A DNA stretch of 64,000 nucleotides from Alcanivorax sp. GTDB lineage: Bacteria; Pseudomonadota; Gammaproteobacteria; Pseudomonadales; Alcanivoracaceae. The stretch covers positions 2,976,001-3,040,000 of the forward strand of contig NZ_CP051240.1 of assembly GCF_017794965.1 (NCBI RefSeq), read 5' to 3'. The position numbers and the translations under genes were made by a program. Shown here in pieces: positions 42,356 through 51,351 of this stretch. The notes beneath the pieces are model-generated. The model saw nothing but the letters and a program-made list of their open reading frames with translations. It ran no database searches and had not been told where the DNA came from. Numbering within the stretch: position 1 is the first letter of the stretch; every line of letters begins with the position of its first letter.

Positions 42356-43024
42356 GATAAGCTACAAGCTTCAAGCTGCAAGCGACAACACGGAGCCAGG
42401 CATGGAGAGTGCGGCAGGCGTTGCGGGCCCGTGTCGAGAGGGCAAAGGCCTTGCAGGGGGGCGTTTGCTATGCCCTGTGGGTGCCCTTCGCGGTGGAACC
42501 ACCGCTCCTACAACAGGCATCGGTGCGACAGACGGGCCGCGCTGTGGCTCATCCAGCTGTAGGAGCACCGCTCGAAGTGCGAACCTCGCGTAGCGAGACG
42601 ACCGAAGGGAGGGGATTCTTTTGAGCTCTGTCGAGGCCGGAGAGAGCTGATCAAAATGCGTTTCTGGAATCCTTGCCTCGCCTGGGCTCGGATCGCTTGC
42701 AGGCAAGCTCCCACAGGGGAGTGGAGCATTTTCATGTCTCCGGTCTCACGGGCTGCGGAGGCCTGATCGCCCTGCGGGCGATTCCGTGCTTCGCACGGTT
42801 CGCGCCTCAAGATGCGTTATTCGCTGCGCTCACCCTGCGGGCCTCACTCCGTGCGTTACTCCGCTACGCTACGTTTCTGGCTGTTCGAATTGCGCCTCTG
42901 GGATCCTTACCTCGCTTAGGCTCGGATCGCGAGCAGGCTCGCTCCTACAGCGGCTTCGTAGAAATGAAGAAACACGGGAACTTTTCGGCCCTTCTTAATC
43001 CAATCGAGCGTAGCTCGTAGCTCA
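42356..43024. repeat. Repeat-filled spacer between ahpC and GGDEF/EAL gene
   Basis: Outer heptad arms: 42356-42386 (agctacaagcttcaagctgc) and 43010-43024 (two copies of gtagctc, overlapping the stop of the next gene). Between them: composite 42460-42511; hairpins at about 42685-42715 and 42930-42950, each preceded by GGAATCCTTRCCTCGCYTRG-GCTCGGATCGC; and a low-complexity stretch of RAY-type direct words (gcgttactccgctacgctacg, 42840-42880). No gene in 42245-43021. Confidence 0.72.
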
Positions 43025-45190
43025 ATGCAATGGCGGGTGGGCGCCGAGGGCAGCGCCGAGGTGACGCTTGAAAAGGGTGTCCAGCGGCTCGGGGCGGCCG
43101 ATGGCATAGCCCTGCACGTAATCCACCCCGGTGTCTTTGAGCAGCGGGATCAAGGACATGTCTTCCACGAATTCTGCCACGGTCTTGATGTTCAGACGGT
43201 GGGCCACTTCGTTGATGGATTCCACAATGGTGTGATCCACACTGGAACGCATCAGGTTGCGCACGAAACTGCCATCGATCTTCAGGTAGTCCACCTTGAA
43301 GTGCTTGAGGTAATTGAAGGAACTGAAACCGCTACCGAAGTCATCCAGAGCCACCTTGCAGCCCTGCTCCCGTAGCCAGATCAGCACCTCGCTCACTGAG
43401 CCCATCTGGTTGACCACCGTGGTTTCGGTGATCTCAAAGGTGAGCCGCTCGGCGGCCAGCGGGGTTTCTTGCAGCAACCCGGCCAGGTAGTCCGGAAAGC
43501 CGGGATCATCCAGTGTGGTGGCTGACAGGTTAATGGCCAGATTCAGGCCGGTGAGGGCCGCCAGCTCCTCGCCGCGCACCTGTAGCAACTGACGCAACAC
43601 CCAACGGTCGATGTGCGGCATCATTTGATAGCGTTCGGCAGCGGGAATGAAGGCCGCCGGGCTGATCACATCCCCATCGCGGCCTCGCAACCGCAGCAGG
43701 ACCTCAAAGTGGCCCGCATCGCCTTCCGCAAGGGCCCGGATTTCCTGTACATACAGTTCGAACCGGTCCGCTTCCAGGGATTCACGCAGGCTGGCGGCCA
43801 TCTGCAATTCCATGTGGCGACGGGAGGTATCGCTGTCTTCGGCGCTGTACACCACCACCAGCCCCCGCCCCTGCTGCTTGGCGGTATAACAAGCCACATC
43901 CGCCCGGCTCATGGCATCTTCCAGAGAGGTCAGCCCGTCACCCAGTTCCACCAACCCAACACTGGCACCAATGCTGTATACCGCTTCTTCCCAGTTAAAG
44001 CGGATTGCATCCAGGGCGTCAATCAACCGCTCGGCAATGTATCGTGCCCGCTCCACCGGACAATGGCGGAGCAACAAACCAAATTCATCCCCGCCCAGCC
44101 GTGCCAGCACATCATCATCACGAATCTGGTGGCCGATGACGCCGGCACACTCGCGCAGCAGGGCATCCCCGGCCACGTGGCCGGCGGTGTCGTTGACCAC
44201 TTTGAAACGGTCCAGATTGATAAAACACAGGATGCTGCCCTCACGGCCTTCTTCACTGAGAGACTGCTGCAATGCGATTTCGAAACCATGGCGGTTGGTA
44301 AGCCCGGTGAGCGCATCATGGGTCGCCTGAAAATCCAGCGCCTCCTGCATGGCACGGTTGCTGGTAATATCCCGGAACACCACCACGGCGCCCATCAGCC
44401 GGCCGTCGTCTGCACGCAGTGGCGAGGCAGAATCCTGGATTTCATAAAGGGTGCCATCCCGGCTGCGCAACCGGTTGCCATCGCGCAGGAAACACACCTG
44501 CAGCCCTTGCAGGGCGGCACTCACCGGGCTGACCTGCGTCTCACCGGAGCTATCATCGACCAGCTTGAAGACCTCCTCCACCGGGCGACCTACCGCGTCC
44601 TGCTCTTTCCAGCCGGTAAGGGATTCCGCCACGGGATTCATGAAAGTGATCCGCCCCGCTTCATCGGTGGCCAGTACCGCATCGGCGATGGCATCCAGCG
44701 TCACCCGCAACTGCTCTGACTCACAGGCCAGATGGTCCTGCTTCTGCAACAGGTCGGCTTCCACGTCATGGCTTCTCTGGGTGGACGCCATCTCCATCAA
44801 CAGGCAGCCCTTTCCACCTTCGATCCCGGTGAGGCTGAGCCTCACCCAGTGCCAGCCGCCATCACGGCGAAGACGCACTTCACGGGAAAAGGATTGGCCT
44901 TCCTGCGGCAGGGAAAACAACGCGGCGTCCTCGGCATGAAACAGGTCGGTAAAGGTATGCTGATAGAGGCGTTCAGGGGGCATGCCACACAGGCGGCTCA
45001 TGGCCGGGTTGCACTCCTGCCATTGGCCATCCGCAGTCAGCATGGCCATGCCAACCCCGGTGTGATTCATGGCCAATCGATAACAGTCATCATCACAGAT
45101 CGGCTGCTGCGAGGCGTTTCGTGCATGCCGATACCTCAAAAACAGCAACAATGCGCCCGCAGCAATCGCTGCGGCCAGCCAAATCCCCAT
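43022..45190 (-). CDS. PAS-GGDEF-EAL c-di-GMP signalling protein
   Basis: 722 residues from ATG 45190 (MGIWLAAAIAAGALLLFL; GGATGG 6 nt upstream). One N-terminal membrane helix, two PAS domains (about 30-150 and 160-300), GGDEF domain with intact RLGGDEFGLLL, then an EAL domain with EVL in place of EAL (HFEVLLRLRG) but with the other catalytic blocks present: INLSATTL, FEITETTVV, ALDDFGSGFSS, LKIDGSFV, TVAEFVE, QGYAIG. It could make and/or degrade c-di-GMP. The stop codon lies inside a heptad repeat. Divergent from mtgA. Confidence 0.93.
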   Translation of the reverse strand: MGIWLAAAIAAGALLLFLRYRHARNASQQPICDDDCYRLAMNHTGVGMAMLTADGQWQECNPAMSRLCGMPPERLYQHTFTDLFHAEDAALFSLPQEGQSFSREVRLRRDGGWHWVRLSLTGIEGGKGCLLMEMASTQRSHDVEADLLQKQDHLACESEQLRVTLDAIADAVLATDEAGRITFMNPVAESLTGWKEQDAVGRPVEEVFKLVDDSSGETQVSPVSAALQGLQVCFLRDGNRLRSRDGTLYEIQDSASPLRADDGRLMGAVVVFRDITSNRAMQEALDFQATHDALTGLTNRHGFEIALQQSLSEEGREGSILCFINLDRFKVVNDTAGHVAGDALLRECAGVIGHQIRDDDVLARLGGDEFGLLLRHCPVERARYIAERLIDALDAIRFNWEEAVYSIGASVGLVELGDGLTSLEDAMSRADVACYTAKQQGRGLVVVYSAEDSDTSRRHMELQMAASLRESLEADRFELYVQEIRALAEGDAGHFEVLLRLRGRDGDVISPAAFIPAAERYQMMPHIDRWVLRQLLQVRGEELAALTGLNLAINLSATTLDDPGFPDYLAGLLQETPLAAERLTFEITETTVVNQMGSVSEVLIWLREQGCKVALDDFGSGFSSFNYLKHFKVDYLKIDGSFVRNLMRSSVDHTIVESINEVAHRLNIKTVAEFVEDMSLIPLLKDTGVDYVQGYAIGRPEPLDTLFKRHLGAALGAHPPLH

Positions 45191-45350
45191 GATGACCATC
45201 CAGTGGTTGTTAGAATCGTTGTTACGGCATTCTTCAGATACTCTACACCCAACGGCCAGCCTGAACTGACAAGAACGGAACTTTCGCCGACAATTGGGGC
45301 CTCTTATTCCACTATGGCATGGAGATCTTCGGCCTGATTCCGAACCCGCG

Positions 45351-46217
45351 ATGACGCTTCGACGACGACTGCTCAAACTGCTGGTGCTGCTAGCCCTGTT
45401 GGCAGCCCTCTACCCGCTCTGGCATCTGGGGCTGGCGCTGCGGCTGCAGACCCACAATCCGGAGCACAGTGCCTATATGTCCCGTGCCGAGGCACAGGGC
45501 AAGGTGCGCCATGAGTGGCGGGATTACGAGCAGATCAGCGACTACCTGAAACGGGCCGTACTGATCTCGGAGGATGCCCAGTTCACCCGTCATGGGGGCT
45601 TCGACTGGGCCGGAATCCGCTACGCACTGAAGCGGAATCTCGAAGCGGGTGAGCCGGTGGCCGGCGGCTCCACCATCACCCAGCAGCTGGCCAAGAATCT
45701 GTACCTCTCTGGTGATCGCTCCTACCTGCGCAAGGGCAAGGAAGCGATCATCGCCCTCATGCTGGAGACCGGGCTGAGCAAACGTCGCATCCTCGAGCTC
45801 TACCTGAACCTGGCCCAGTGGGGCCACCAGATTTACGGTGCCGAAGCCGCCGCGCAGCACTACTTCAGTGTCAGCGCGGCGGAACTGAGCCCACAGCAAG
45901 CCGCCCAGCTGGCCGCCATGCTACCGCGTCCCAACCAGTACGATTTCCGCGGCCCCACGGACTATGTGTCCGAACGGGCCGACTGGATTGTTGGGCAGAT
46001 GCGGCTGGTAGCCATTCCCGACCCCACTGAGGTACCGTTACCGCCGCTATCGATTCCACCCGGAAAAGAAAGCCAGAGCACGGCCACCACCGAAGGCGAC
46101 GAACCAGCAACCACAGCGCCGGACGGCGCGCCGGCCACCGCGACTGAACCCGCAACGGCACCCGACAACACCCCCGATATCGAGCAGGCCGAGCCTGAAC
46201 AAGGAACTCCGCAATGA
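45351..46217 (+). CDS. mtgA: Monofunctional peptidoglycan glycosyltransferase
   Basis: 288 residues from ATG 45351 (MTLRRRLLKLLVLLALLAAL, one TM). The GT51 domain has motif 1 AVLISEDAQFTRHGGFDW with catalytic Glu, motif 2 GGSTITQQLAKNLYLS, RKGKEAIIALMLE and ILELYLNLAQWG. It polymerises lipid II glycan chains. After the catalytic domain there is an unusual 70-residue low-complexity tail rich in Pro/Thr/Glu/Ala. The stop overlaps the next start (ATGA). Confidence 0.95.
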   Translation: MTLRRRLLKLLVLLALLAALYPLWHLGLALRLQTHNPEHSAYMSRAEAQGKVRHEWRDYEQISDYLKRAVLISEDAQFTRHGGFDWAGIRYALKRNLEAGEPVAGGSTITQQLAKNLYLSGDRSYLRKGKEAIIALMLETGLSKRRILELYLNLAQWGHQIYGAEAAAQHYFSVSAAELSPQQAAQLAAMLPRPNQYDFRGPTDYVSERADWIVGQMRLVAIPDPTEVPLPPLSIPPGKESQSTATTEGDEPATTAPDGAPATATEPATAPDNTPDIEQAEPEQGTPQ

Positions 46218-47575
46218 AGCAGTACGCCCTGATCCTTCTCTCCGCCGCCCTGGCCCTTGCCGGCTGTGGCGACAATGCCCCCGGCAACACCGCCCCGGCG
46301 CCCGCCACAGAGGCAGGCAGCGATAATCCACTGAGCGGCGTCTGGGTTCAGGACGACCAGGTACTGGTACTGGAGGACAACGGCGACTTCTATCTACCCA
46401 ATGATGCGCTCCGTCAGGGGTTGAGCTGGGAGCAGCAGGACAACCGGTTCACCTTTCGCTATCTGGACAGCAATGCACTCAGCGTGGAGCAGATCACGGC
46501 AAACGGCCAACTTCAGGATCGCATCCTGACCCTGAGCCCCCTGTCGGACACGCCTTCTGCCGCCAGCAGCGAGACGGCCGAAACAGACAATGAGGCTCCG
46601 CCGATGTTCGTCGGCACCTTTGAGAAAGACAGCAGCGTGGTGGGTTTCCTGAGTGGGCACGTGGTGCTGCCGGACAACGCAGAGCTGCCGGCGCAGCCGG
46701 TGCTGACTGTGGCGCTGCTGGCGGACAACAACATCACATTACGACGGGTGATTCGTCTCAACGGCGCAGACAACCGTTACCCATTCCGCATTTACTATCC
46801 CGCCAGCGAGGTGGAGAACCCGCAGAGCTGGCAGGTGCGCAGCCAGATCCTGGCGGGTGGTGGTATCTACTACCAATCCGACATCACTGACCTGACCCCA
46901 GCCGCACAGGGGTTTGCCGATATCACCCTGCCACTGGACCCGGTCATGAGTGACAGTGAAACCCTGCGCGGTGCACTGGTCTGGCAGCAGGCCGGCCCGG
47001 TGTTCACCCTGTGCAACAGCGACCAGCGTCTGCAGATCAGTGGCCCCCAGGGGCAGACCATGGTGAATGACATCCGCGACGATGCGGCCTACCCGCTACA
47101 ACCGCGCATCGCTACCGTCAGCGGGGTGCGCCGCAAGATCCCCGGCCAGCAGGAAGGGACGACCCAGGCAGCCATCGCGGTGGAAAGCTTTTCACTGGCG
47201 AGCCGGGACGACTGGAGTGATTGCCAGATCCCGGTAGCCGATCTGGAGAATACCCGCTGGGTACTGAGCCACCTGGGCGAAGAGCCCGTGACTCTGCCGG
47301 AAGACAGCGCCCCCTTGCATCTGGTGTTGAATGACGGCGAAGGCCGCGGCAATGGCGGCTGTAATCGCTTCCAGGCCCGCTACCAGCAGGAGGGCGAACA
47401 GCTGCGCTTCAAACCGGTGACCAGCACCGAAATGGCCTGCCCCGCGCTGGAAACGGAACAGGCCTTTTATCAGGCACTGGGTAACAGTGATCATTACCGT
47501 ATCGACGGCGAGCTGCTGACGCTGTTTGATGAAGAGAACAGTCCGGTTGCCAGTTTTCAGGCCGTTTATCTTTAG
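46214..47575 (+). CDS. Lipoprotein with YbaY/YscW-like and META (HslJ-like) domains
   Basis: 453 residues. Lipoprotein signal MKQYALILLSAALALAGCG. Residues ~35-110 resemble NlpE/HslJ-type small beta domains (GVWVQDDQVLVLEDNGDFYLP). Residues ~135-235 match the YbaY/YscW pilotin-like domain (GHVVLPDNAELPAQPVLTVALL; YPASEV). The C-terminal ~110 residues form a META/HslJ domain (LENTRWVLSHLGEEPV; GNGGCNRFQARY; TEMACPALETEQAF). Envelope stress or assembly role is likely but unproven. It starts inside the mtgA stop, so the two are co-translated. A heptad arm begins directly at its stop. Confidence 0.85.
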   Translation: MKQYALILLSAALALAGCGDNAPGNTAPAPATEAGSDNPLSGVWVQDDQVLVLEDNGDFYLPNDALRQGLSWEQQDNRFTFRYLDSNALSVEQITANGQLQDRILTLSPLSDTPSAASSETAETDNEAPPMFVGTFEKDSSVVGFLSGHVVLPDNAELPAQPVLTVALLADNNITLRRVIRLNGADNRYPFRIYYPASEVENPQSWQVRSQILAGGGIYYQSDITDLTPAAQGFADITLPLDPVMSDSETLRGALVWQQAGPVFTLCNSDQRLQISGPQGQTMVNDIRDDAAYPLQPRIATVSGVRRKIPGQQEGTTQAAIAVESFSLASRDDWSDCQIPVADLENTRWVLSHLGEEPVTLPEDSAPLHLVLNDGEGRGNGGCNRFQARYQQEGEQLRFKPVTSTEMACPALETEQAFYQALGNSDHYRIDGELLTLFDEENSPVASFQAVYL

Positions 47576-47724
47576 TTGAAAGTTCAAAGTTTAAAAGCGC
47601 GTTGAAGCCCCCCGTACTGGAAAGGCCGTGCCCGCGCACCATTACCGGGAAGCGCGGGCAGGGAATAACAAACATCGACAGCCTGATTCGCGTTTCAACT
47701 TTCAACTTTTCACTTTGAACTGTT
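47576..47724. repeat. Heptad inverted pair with nested GC hairpin
   Basis: Left arm 47576-47602 (gttgaaa gttcaaa gtttaaa-type, directly after the TAG) and right arm 47690-47724 (tttcaac tttcaac ttttcac tttgaac) are inverted. Between them is a GC-rich hairpin tgcccgcgc / gcgcgggca. Same architecture as 56588-56751 with a different heptamer. Confidence 0.78.
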
Positions 47725-47745
47725 TTTCACCAGGAAGGGATTTCC

Positions 47746-48435
47746 ATGCGTATTCACTACCTTTCCCATGTCCCCTTCGAACAACTGGGCGCCATGGAGG
47801 CGTGGTTCCGGCAGCGGGATATGGAGATTCACCACTCCCTGCTGTTCCAGGGTGACTCGCTCCCTGCACTGGACGACTTTGATGTGCTGGTGGTGATGGG
47901 GGGCCCCATGGGGGCCGATGATGATGCCCACTATCCCTGGATGGCTGCCGAGAAAGCGCTGATCAAGGCCTCTATCGGCGCCGGGAAGAAGGTCCTTGGG
48001 ATCTGTCTGGGCGCCCAACTGATCGCCCGGGTGCTGGGTGCTCAGGTGACCCCCAACGGGCACAAGGAAGTGGGCTGGTTTCCGGTTTACCCCACCACCG
48101 CCGGTCAGCAAGACAGCATCGGCAAACTGTTTGTGCCCCAACCTCCCGTGCTGCACTGGCACGGCGACACCTTTGCCATACCCACGGGGGCAGTGCACCT
48201 GCTGGAAAGCCAGGGCTGCCGCAACCAGGCCTTCCGCTACGGCGACCATGTGCTGGCGTTGCAGTTTCATCTGGAACTGGAAGCCGACAACGCCGCAGCG
48301 TTGTGCGACGCCTGCCCGGAAGATCTTGCAGAAGGGGAATGGGTGGAGGACAAGCTCCGATTACTGGGCAATAGCCAGCGGTTTGACGATGCCAGGAATC
48401 TGCTCGGCAGGGTGCTGGCGCAGTTTTTGGGGTAG
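47746..48435 (+). CDS. Class I glutamine amidotransferase-like protein
   Basis: 229 residues. GATase1 fold with VLVVMGGPMGADDD, nucleophile Cys in KVLGICLGAQLIARVLGA, and catalytic His/Glu in VLALQFHLELE. This is the stand-alone GuaA-like group (putative GMP synthase-like amidotransferases), often active on gamma-glutamyl compounds; substrate is unknown. GGAAGGG precedes the ATG. Confidence 0.92.
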   Translation: MRIHYLSHVPFEQLGAMEAWFRQRDMEIHHSLLFQGDSLPALDDFDVLVVMGGPMGADDDAHYPWMAAEKALIKASIGAGKKVLGICLGAQLIARVLGAQVTPNGHKEVGWFPVYPTTAGQQDSIGKLFVPQPPVLHWHGDTFAIPTGAVHLLESQGCRNQAFRYGDHVLALQFHLELEADNAAALCDACPEDLAEGEWVEDKLRLLGNSQRFDDARNLLGRVLAQFLG

Positions 48436-48442
48436 ATCCGAG

Positions 48443-48521
48443 CAGTGAGTTATCCGCTATGAGCTATGAGTTTCGAGAATCAAAACGCTATGGGAGCTTG
48501 CTTGCAAGCAAGCTCCCATAG
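48443..48521. repeat. Heptad block and perfect 34-bp palindrome after amidotransferase gene
   Basis: 48443-48478 is a heptad run (gagttat ccgctat gagctat gagtttc). 48488-48521 is a perfect palindrome, ctatgggagcttgcttg and its complement, with no loop base left over. It could act as a terminator for the amidotransferase gene, although no T run follows. Confidence 0.75.
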
Positions 48522-48571
48522 CAATCAACAGTTCCTGCAAGAACACACCCAGGAAGCCGCGAGGGGTTTCG

Positions 48572-48610
48572 CTGTTAACTATTCACTGTTAACTATTAAT
48601 TATTAATTGT
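48572..48610. repeat. Heptad block overlapping leuA stop
   Basis: AGTTAAY-type 7-bp repeats (gttaact attcact gttaact attaatt attaatt) span the leuA stop (48589-48591). The last leuA codons are read from the repeat. Confidence 0.75.
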
Positions 48611-50268
48611 TCACTGCCTTTGTCCACCCGCCCCACCGCAGACAAGATCGCTTGCAAGGCGGCACCGGTGGTGTCGTTGGCGGTGGCTACCGCGCTCTGC
48701 TCGGTGTCGCCCACCTGCACCCGCACGCAGGCCATGGCGTTGGCTTCGGTGTTGTCACCCAATGAATATTCATCAAAGGACACCACTTTGACCTCACTGC
48801 CGATCTGGCGGTTGAGGGCTTCCACCAGGGCCGACATGGCACCATCGCCACGGCCGGACAACAGGGTGACGGTCTGACTGTCATCGCCGATGCTGATCTG
48901 CGCCTGTACCAGGTCATTGCTGCGATTCAAGTCATAGGAACGCAGGGTCCAGCCCATGGGGACGTTCAGGTAATCACTGTTGAAACGGCGATGCACCCGC
49001 TCGCTGGTGATTTCACCACCGTCTTGCTCGGCATCCTTCTGCACCACCCCGGCCAGCTCCTGCTGCAGCCAGCGCGGCAAATCGATGCCGAAATCCCGCT
49101 CCAGAACATGGGCTACACCGCCCTTGCCGGACTGGGAGTTGATACGCACAACCTCTTCGTAGCGGCGCCCCACGTCGGCCGGATCGATGGGTAAATAGGC
49201 CACATTCCAAGTGTCGCCTTCCTGATAACGCGCCAGGCACTTGCGAATCGCATCCTGGTGGCTGCCGGAGAACGCACTGAACACCAGATCGCCAGCGTAG
49301 GGATGACGCGGGTGGGTCTGGATATCGGTGATGTCCTCCACCAACGCGACGATTTCCTTCATGCGCGAGAAATCAATCTGCGGATCAATCCCCTGGCTGT
49401 ACAGGTTCATGCCAGCGGTAATCAAATCCATGTTGCCGGTACGCTCGCCATTGCCCAGCAAGGTGCCTTCCACACGGTCTGCCCCGGCCATCACGGCCAT
49501 CTCGGCGGCGGCCACACCACAACCACGGTCGTCGTGAGTGTGCACGCTGATGATCACATCATCCCGGTACTGGATATTTTCGTGGACCAGCTCCACCTGG
49601 TCGGCGAACACATTGGGGGTGCTCACTTCCACGGTGGCCGGCAGGTTGATGATCACCCGCTGGCCCTGATCCGGGCGCCACACAGCGTTCACTGCATCGA
49701 TCACTTCGATGGCGAAGTCGGTCTCGGTGGCGCTGAAGGTTTCCGGGGAATACTGGAAGCTCCAGTGGGTCTCCGGCTGCTGTGCGGCATAGTCGCGCAC
49801 CCATTCGGCGGCACGCTCGGCAATGGCTTTGCAGCCGGCCTTGTCCACATTGAACACCTGCTCGCGGAACGTGGGCGAGGTGGCATTGTAGATATGAACG
49901 ATGGCGTTCTTCGCTCCCTTGAGTGACTCAAAGGTACGCGCAATCAAATCTTCCCGGGCCTGGGTAAGCACCTGGATATGCACGTCATCGGGCACCAGGT
50001 CCTCTTCGATCAAGGCACGGCAAAAGTCGAAATCGATCTGGCTGGCAGAGGGAAAGCCTACCTCGATTTCCTTGAAGCCCAACTCCACCAGCATCTGAAA
50101 GAAACGGCGCTTCTGCGCCACGGACATGGGTTTGATCAGCGCCTGGTTACCATCACGCAGGTCCACCGCCGCCCACAGGGGGGCTTTCTCGATACGCTGG
50201 CTGGGCCAACGACGGTTGGGCTTGTCGATAACAGGAAACGGCTGGTATTTGCGATGATCAAAACTCAT
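48589..50268 (-). CDS. leuA: 2-isopropylmalate synthase
   Basis: 559 residues from ATG 50268 (MSFDHRKYQPFPVIDKPNRRWP; GAGG upstream), the long LeuA form found in Pseudomonas. Catalytic TIM barrel: PLWAAVDLRDGNQALIKPM with the metal Asp, TFESLKGAKNAIVHIYNATS, HTHDDRGCGVAAAEMAVMAGADRVEGTLLGNGERTGN. C-terminal regulatory domain about 430-555. It condenses acetyl-CoA and 2-ketoisovalerate, first step of leucine synthesis. The final residues EQLIINS are encoded by an intergenic-type heptad repeat, so the C-terminus has been altered by the element. Confidence 0.96.
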   Translation of the reverse strand: MSFDHRKYQPFPVIDKPNRRWPSQRIEKAPLWAAVDLRDGNQALIKPMSVAQKRRFFQMLVELGFKEIEVGFPSASQIDFDFCRALIEEDLVPDDVHIQVLTQAREDLIARTFESLKGAKNAIVHIYNATSPTFREQVFNVDKAGCKAIAERAAEWVRDYAAQQPETHWSFQYSPETFSATETDFAIEVIDAVNAVWRPDQGQRVIINLPATVEVSTPNVFADQVELVHENIQYRDDVIISVHTHDDRGCGVAAAEMAVMAGADRVEGTLLGNGERTGNMDLITAGMNLYSQGIDPQIDFSRMKEIVALVEDITDIQTHPRHPYAGDLVFSAFSGSHQDAIRKCLARYQEGDTWNVAYLPIDPADVGRRYEEVVRINSQSGKGGVAHVLERDFGIDLPRWLQQELAGVVQKDAEQDGGEITSERVHRRFNSDYLNVPMGWTLRSYDLNRSNDLVQAQISIGDDSQTVTLLSGRGDGAMSALVEALNRQIGSEVKVVSFDEYSLGDNTEANAMACVRVQVGDTEQSAVATANDTTGAALQAILSAVGRVDKGSEQLIINS

Positions 50269-50285
50269 GGGGTAATCCTCGATGG

Positions 50286-50364
50286 GTGCCTGAAGCTGGA
50301 CGCCTGACGCCAGGGCCGTGCGGATTACGCGAATGGCACAAGGTATCTGGCGTCGGGCGTTCAA
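50286..50364. repeat. Heptad-type inverted pair upstream of leuA
   Basis: Left arm 50286-50313 (gcctgaa gctggac gcctgac gcc) and right arm 50345-50364 (tctggcg tcgggcg ttcaa) are inverted with period 7. Here the pair is in the leuA leader region rather than beside a stop codon. The rest of 50365-50566 is the divergent promoter region. Confidence 0.6.
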
Positions 50365-50522
50365 TGTGATCGTTGGATTTTGATCAGGGCGCCGGTAAGC
50401 GCTGGTAGCGACGGGGAGAGGCATCCGGCTTGTGGCTGTCTGCGTCTCCGCCCTACGAGAGATACTTTACGGCGCAGGACGCGCAATGTGCTTGCTTTTT
50501 TAACCTGTTTTCGGCTTGATGA

Positions 50523-50535
50523 GCAATATAATTGC
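50523..50535 (+). promoter_or_regulatory. -10 box and palindromic site before Lrp-type gene
   Basis: GCAATATAATTGC contains the -10-like TATAAT and is a short palindrome (GCAAT-ATA-ATTGC), a plausible self-binding site for the Lrp-type regulator encoded 32 bp downstream. No good -35 is visible. Confidence 0.4.
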
Positions 50536-50566
50536 GCAAACAACCCATCCTGCAGAGATTTTCCCC

Positions 50567-51061
50567 ATGAGCAGCTCTGAACTGGCAAAACTGGACCGTA
50601 CCGACCTTCGCATCCTGGAGGCCCTGCAGGGCAATGGCGGCCTGAGCAACCAGCAACTGGCCGAGGCGGTGGGGCTGTCACCGTCGCCCTGCTCGCGCCG
50701 GGTACAGAAGCTGGAAGCCGCCGGCATCATCATCAAACGGGAAACCGTACTGGATGCCCGCAAACTGGGACTGGACCTGACCGTGATGATCCAGATCAGC
50801 ATGGACCGCCATACCCCGGAGCGCTTCGCCAACTTCGAGGAAAGGGTGGCCAGCTTCCCGGAAGTACAGCAGTGCTATCTGGTCACCGGTCAGGACGCAG
50901 ACTACCTGCTAAAAGTGGTGGTACCTGACATCGACGCCTACCAACACTTCCTGCTAAATCAGATCACCCGGATAGAGGGGGTCAGCGGGGTGCATTCCAG
51001 CTTTGTCATGCGGCGGGTGGTGGATACGGCGGCATTGCCATTGAATTACGTGGAGGCATAA
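50567..51061 (+). CDS. Lrp/AsnC family transcriptional regulator
   Basis: 164 residues from ATG 50567 (MSSSELAKLDRTDLRILEALQ). Helix-turn-helix NQQLAEAVGLSPSPCSRRVQKLEAAGII; RAM (ligand) domain VIQISMDRHTPERF to CYLVTGQDADYLLKVVVPDIDAY. Such regulators sense amino acids. Divergent from leuA, so control of leucine synthesis is a reasonable guess. Confidence 0.92.
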   Translation: MSSSELAKLDRTDLRILEALQGNGGLSNQQLAEAVGLSPSPCSRRVQKLEAAGIIIKRETVLDARKLGLDLTVMIQISMDRHTPERFANFEERVASFPEVQQCYLVTGQDADYLLKVVVPDIDAYQHFLLNQITRIEGVSGVHSSFVMRRVVDTAALPLNYVEA

Positions 51062-51072
51062 ACAGCTTCCCT

Positions 51073-51299
51073 GTAGGAGAGCCAACTTGTTGGCCGAATC
51101 CTGGAGTTGCGAGTGACGAGAAGCGAGTTTCGAAAGGCAGAACCTGATGATTCCTGAGGGTTGGTTTTCGCAACTCGAAACTCGTCTCTCGCTTCTGACA
51201 CCCCATTCGGCCAACAAGTTGGCTCTCCTACCATTCGAATCACGTCTCTGGAATCCTTACCTCGCTCAGGCTCGGATCGCTTGCAGGCAAGCTCCTACA
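51073..51299. repeat. Nested palindromic composite (REP - heptad - heptad - REP)
   Basis: Outer REP pair: 51073-51097 (GTAGGAGAGCCAACTTGTTGGC) and 51207-51231 (its complement). Inside: heptad arms 51104-51135 (gagttgc gagtgac gagaagc gagtttc) and 51168-51199 (inverted). A further unit 51249-51298 adds GGAATCCTTACCTCGCTCAG then a hairpin CGCTTGCAGGCAAGCTCCTAC. No gene in 51062-51351. Confidence 0.82.
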
Positions 51300-51351
51300 G
51301 CAGCTCGTAGCTGCTATGCTGAGCCCATCGACCGCGTTGAATATTTGAACC

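Noticed and set aside
42239..42370. OxyR-type site upstream of ahpC
   Set aside because: ATAG/CTAT-like half sites are present but spacing does not follow the OxyR pattern.
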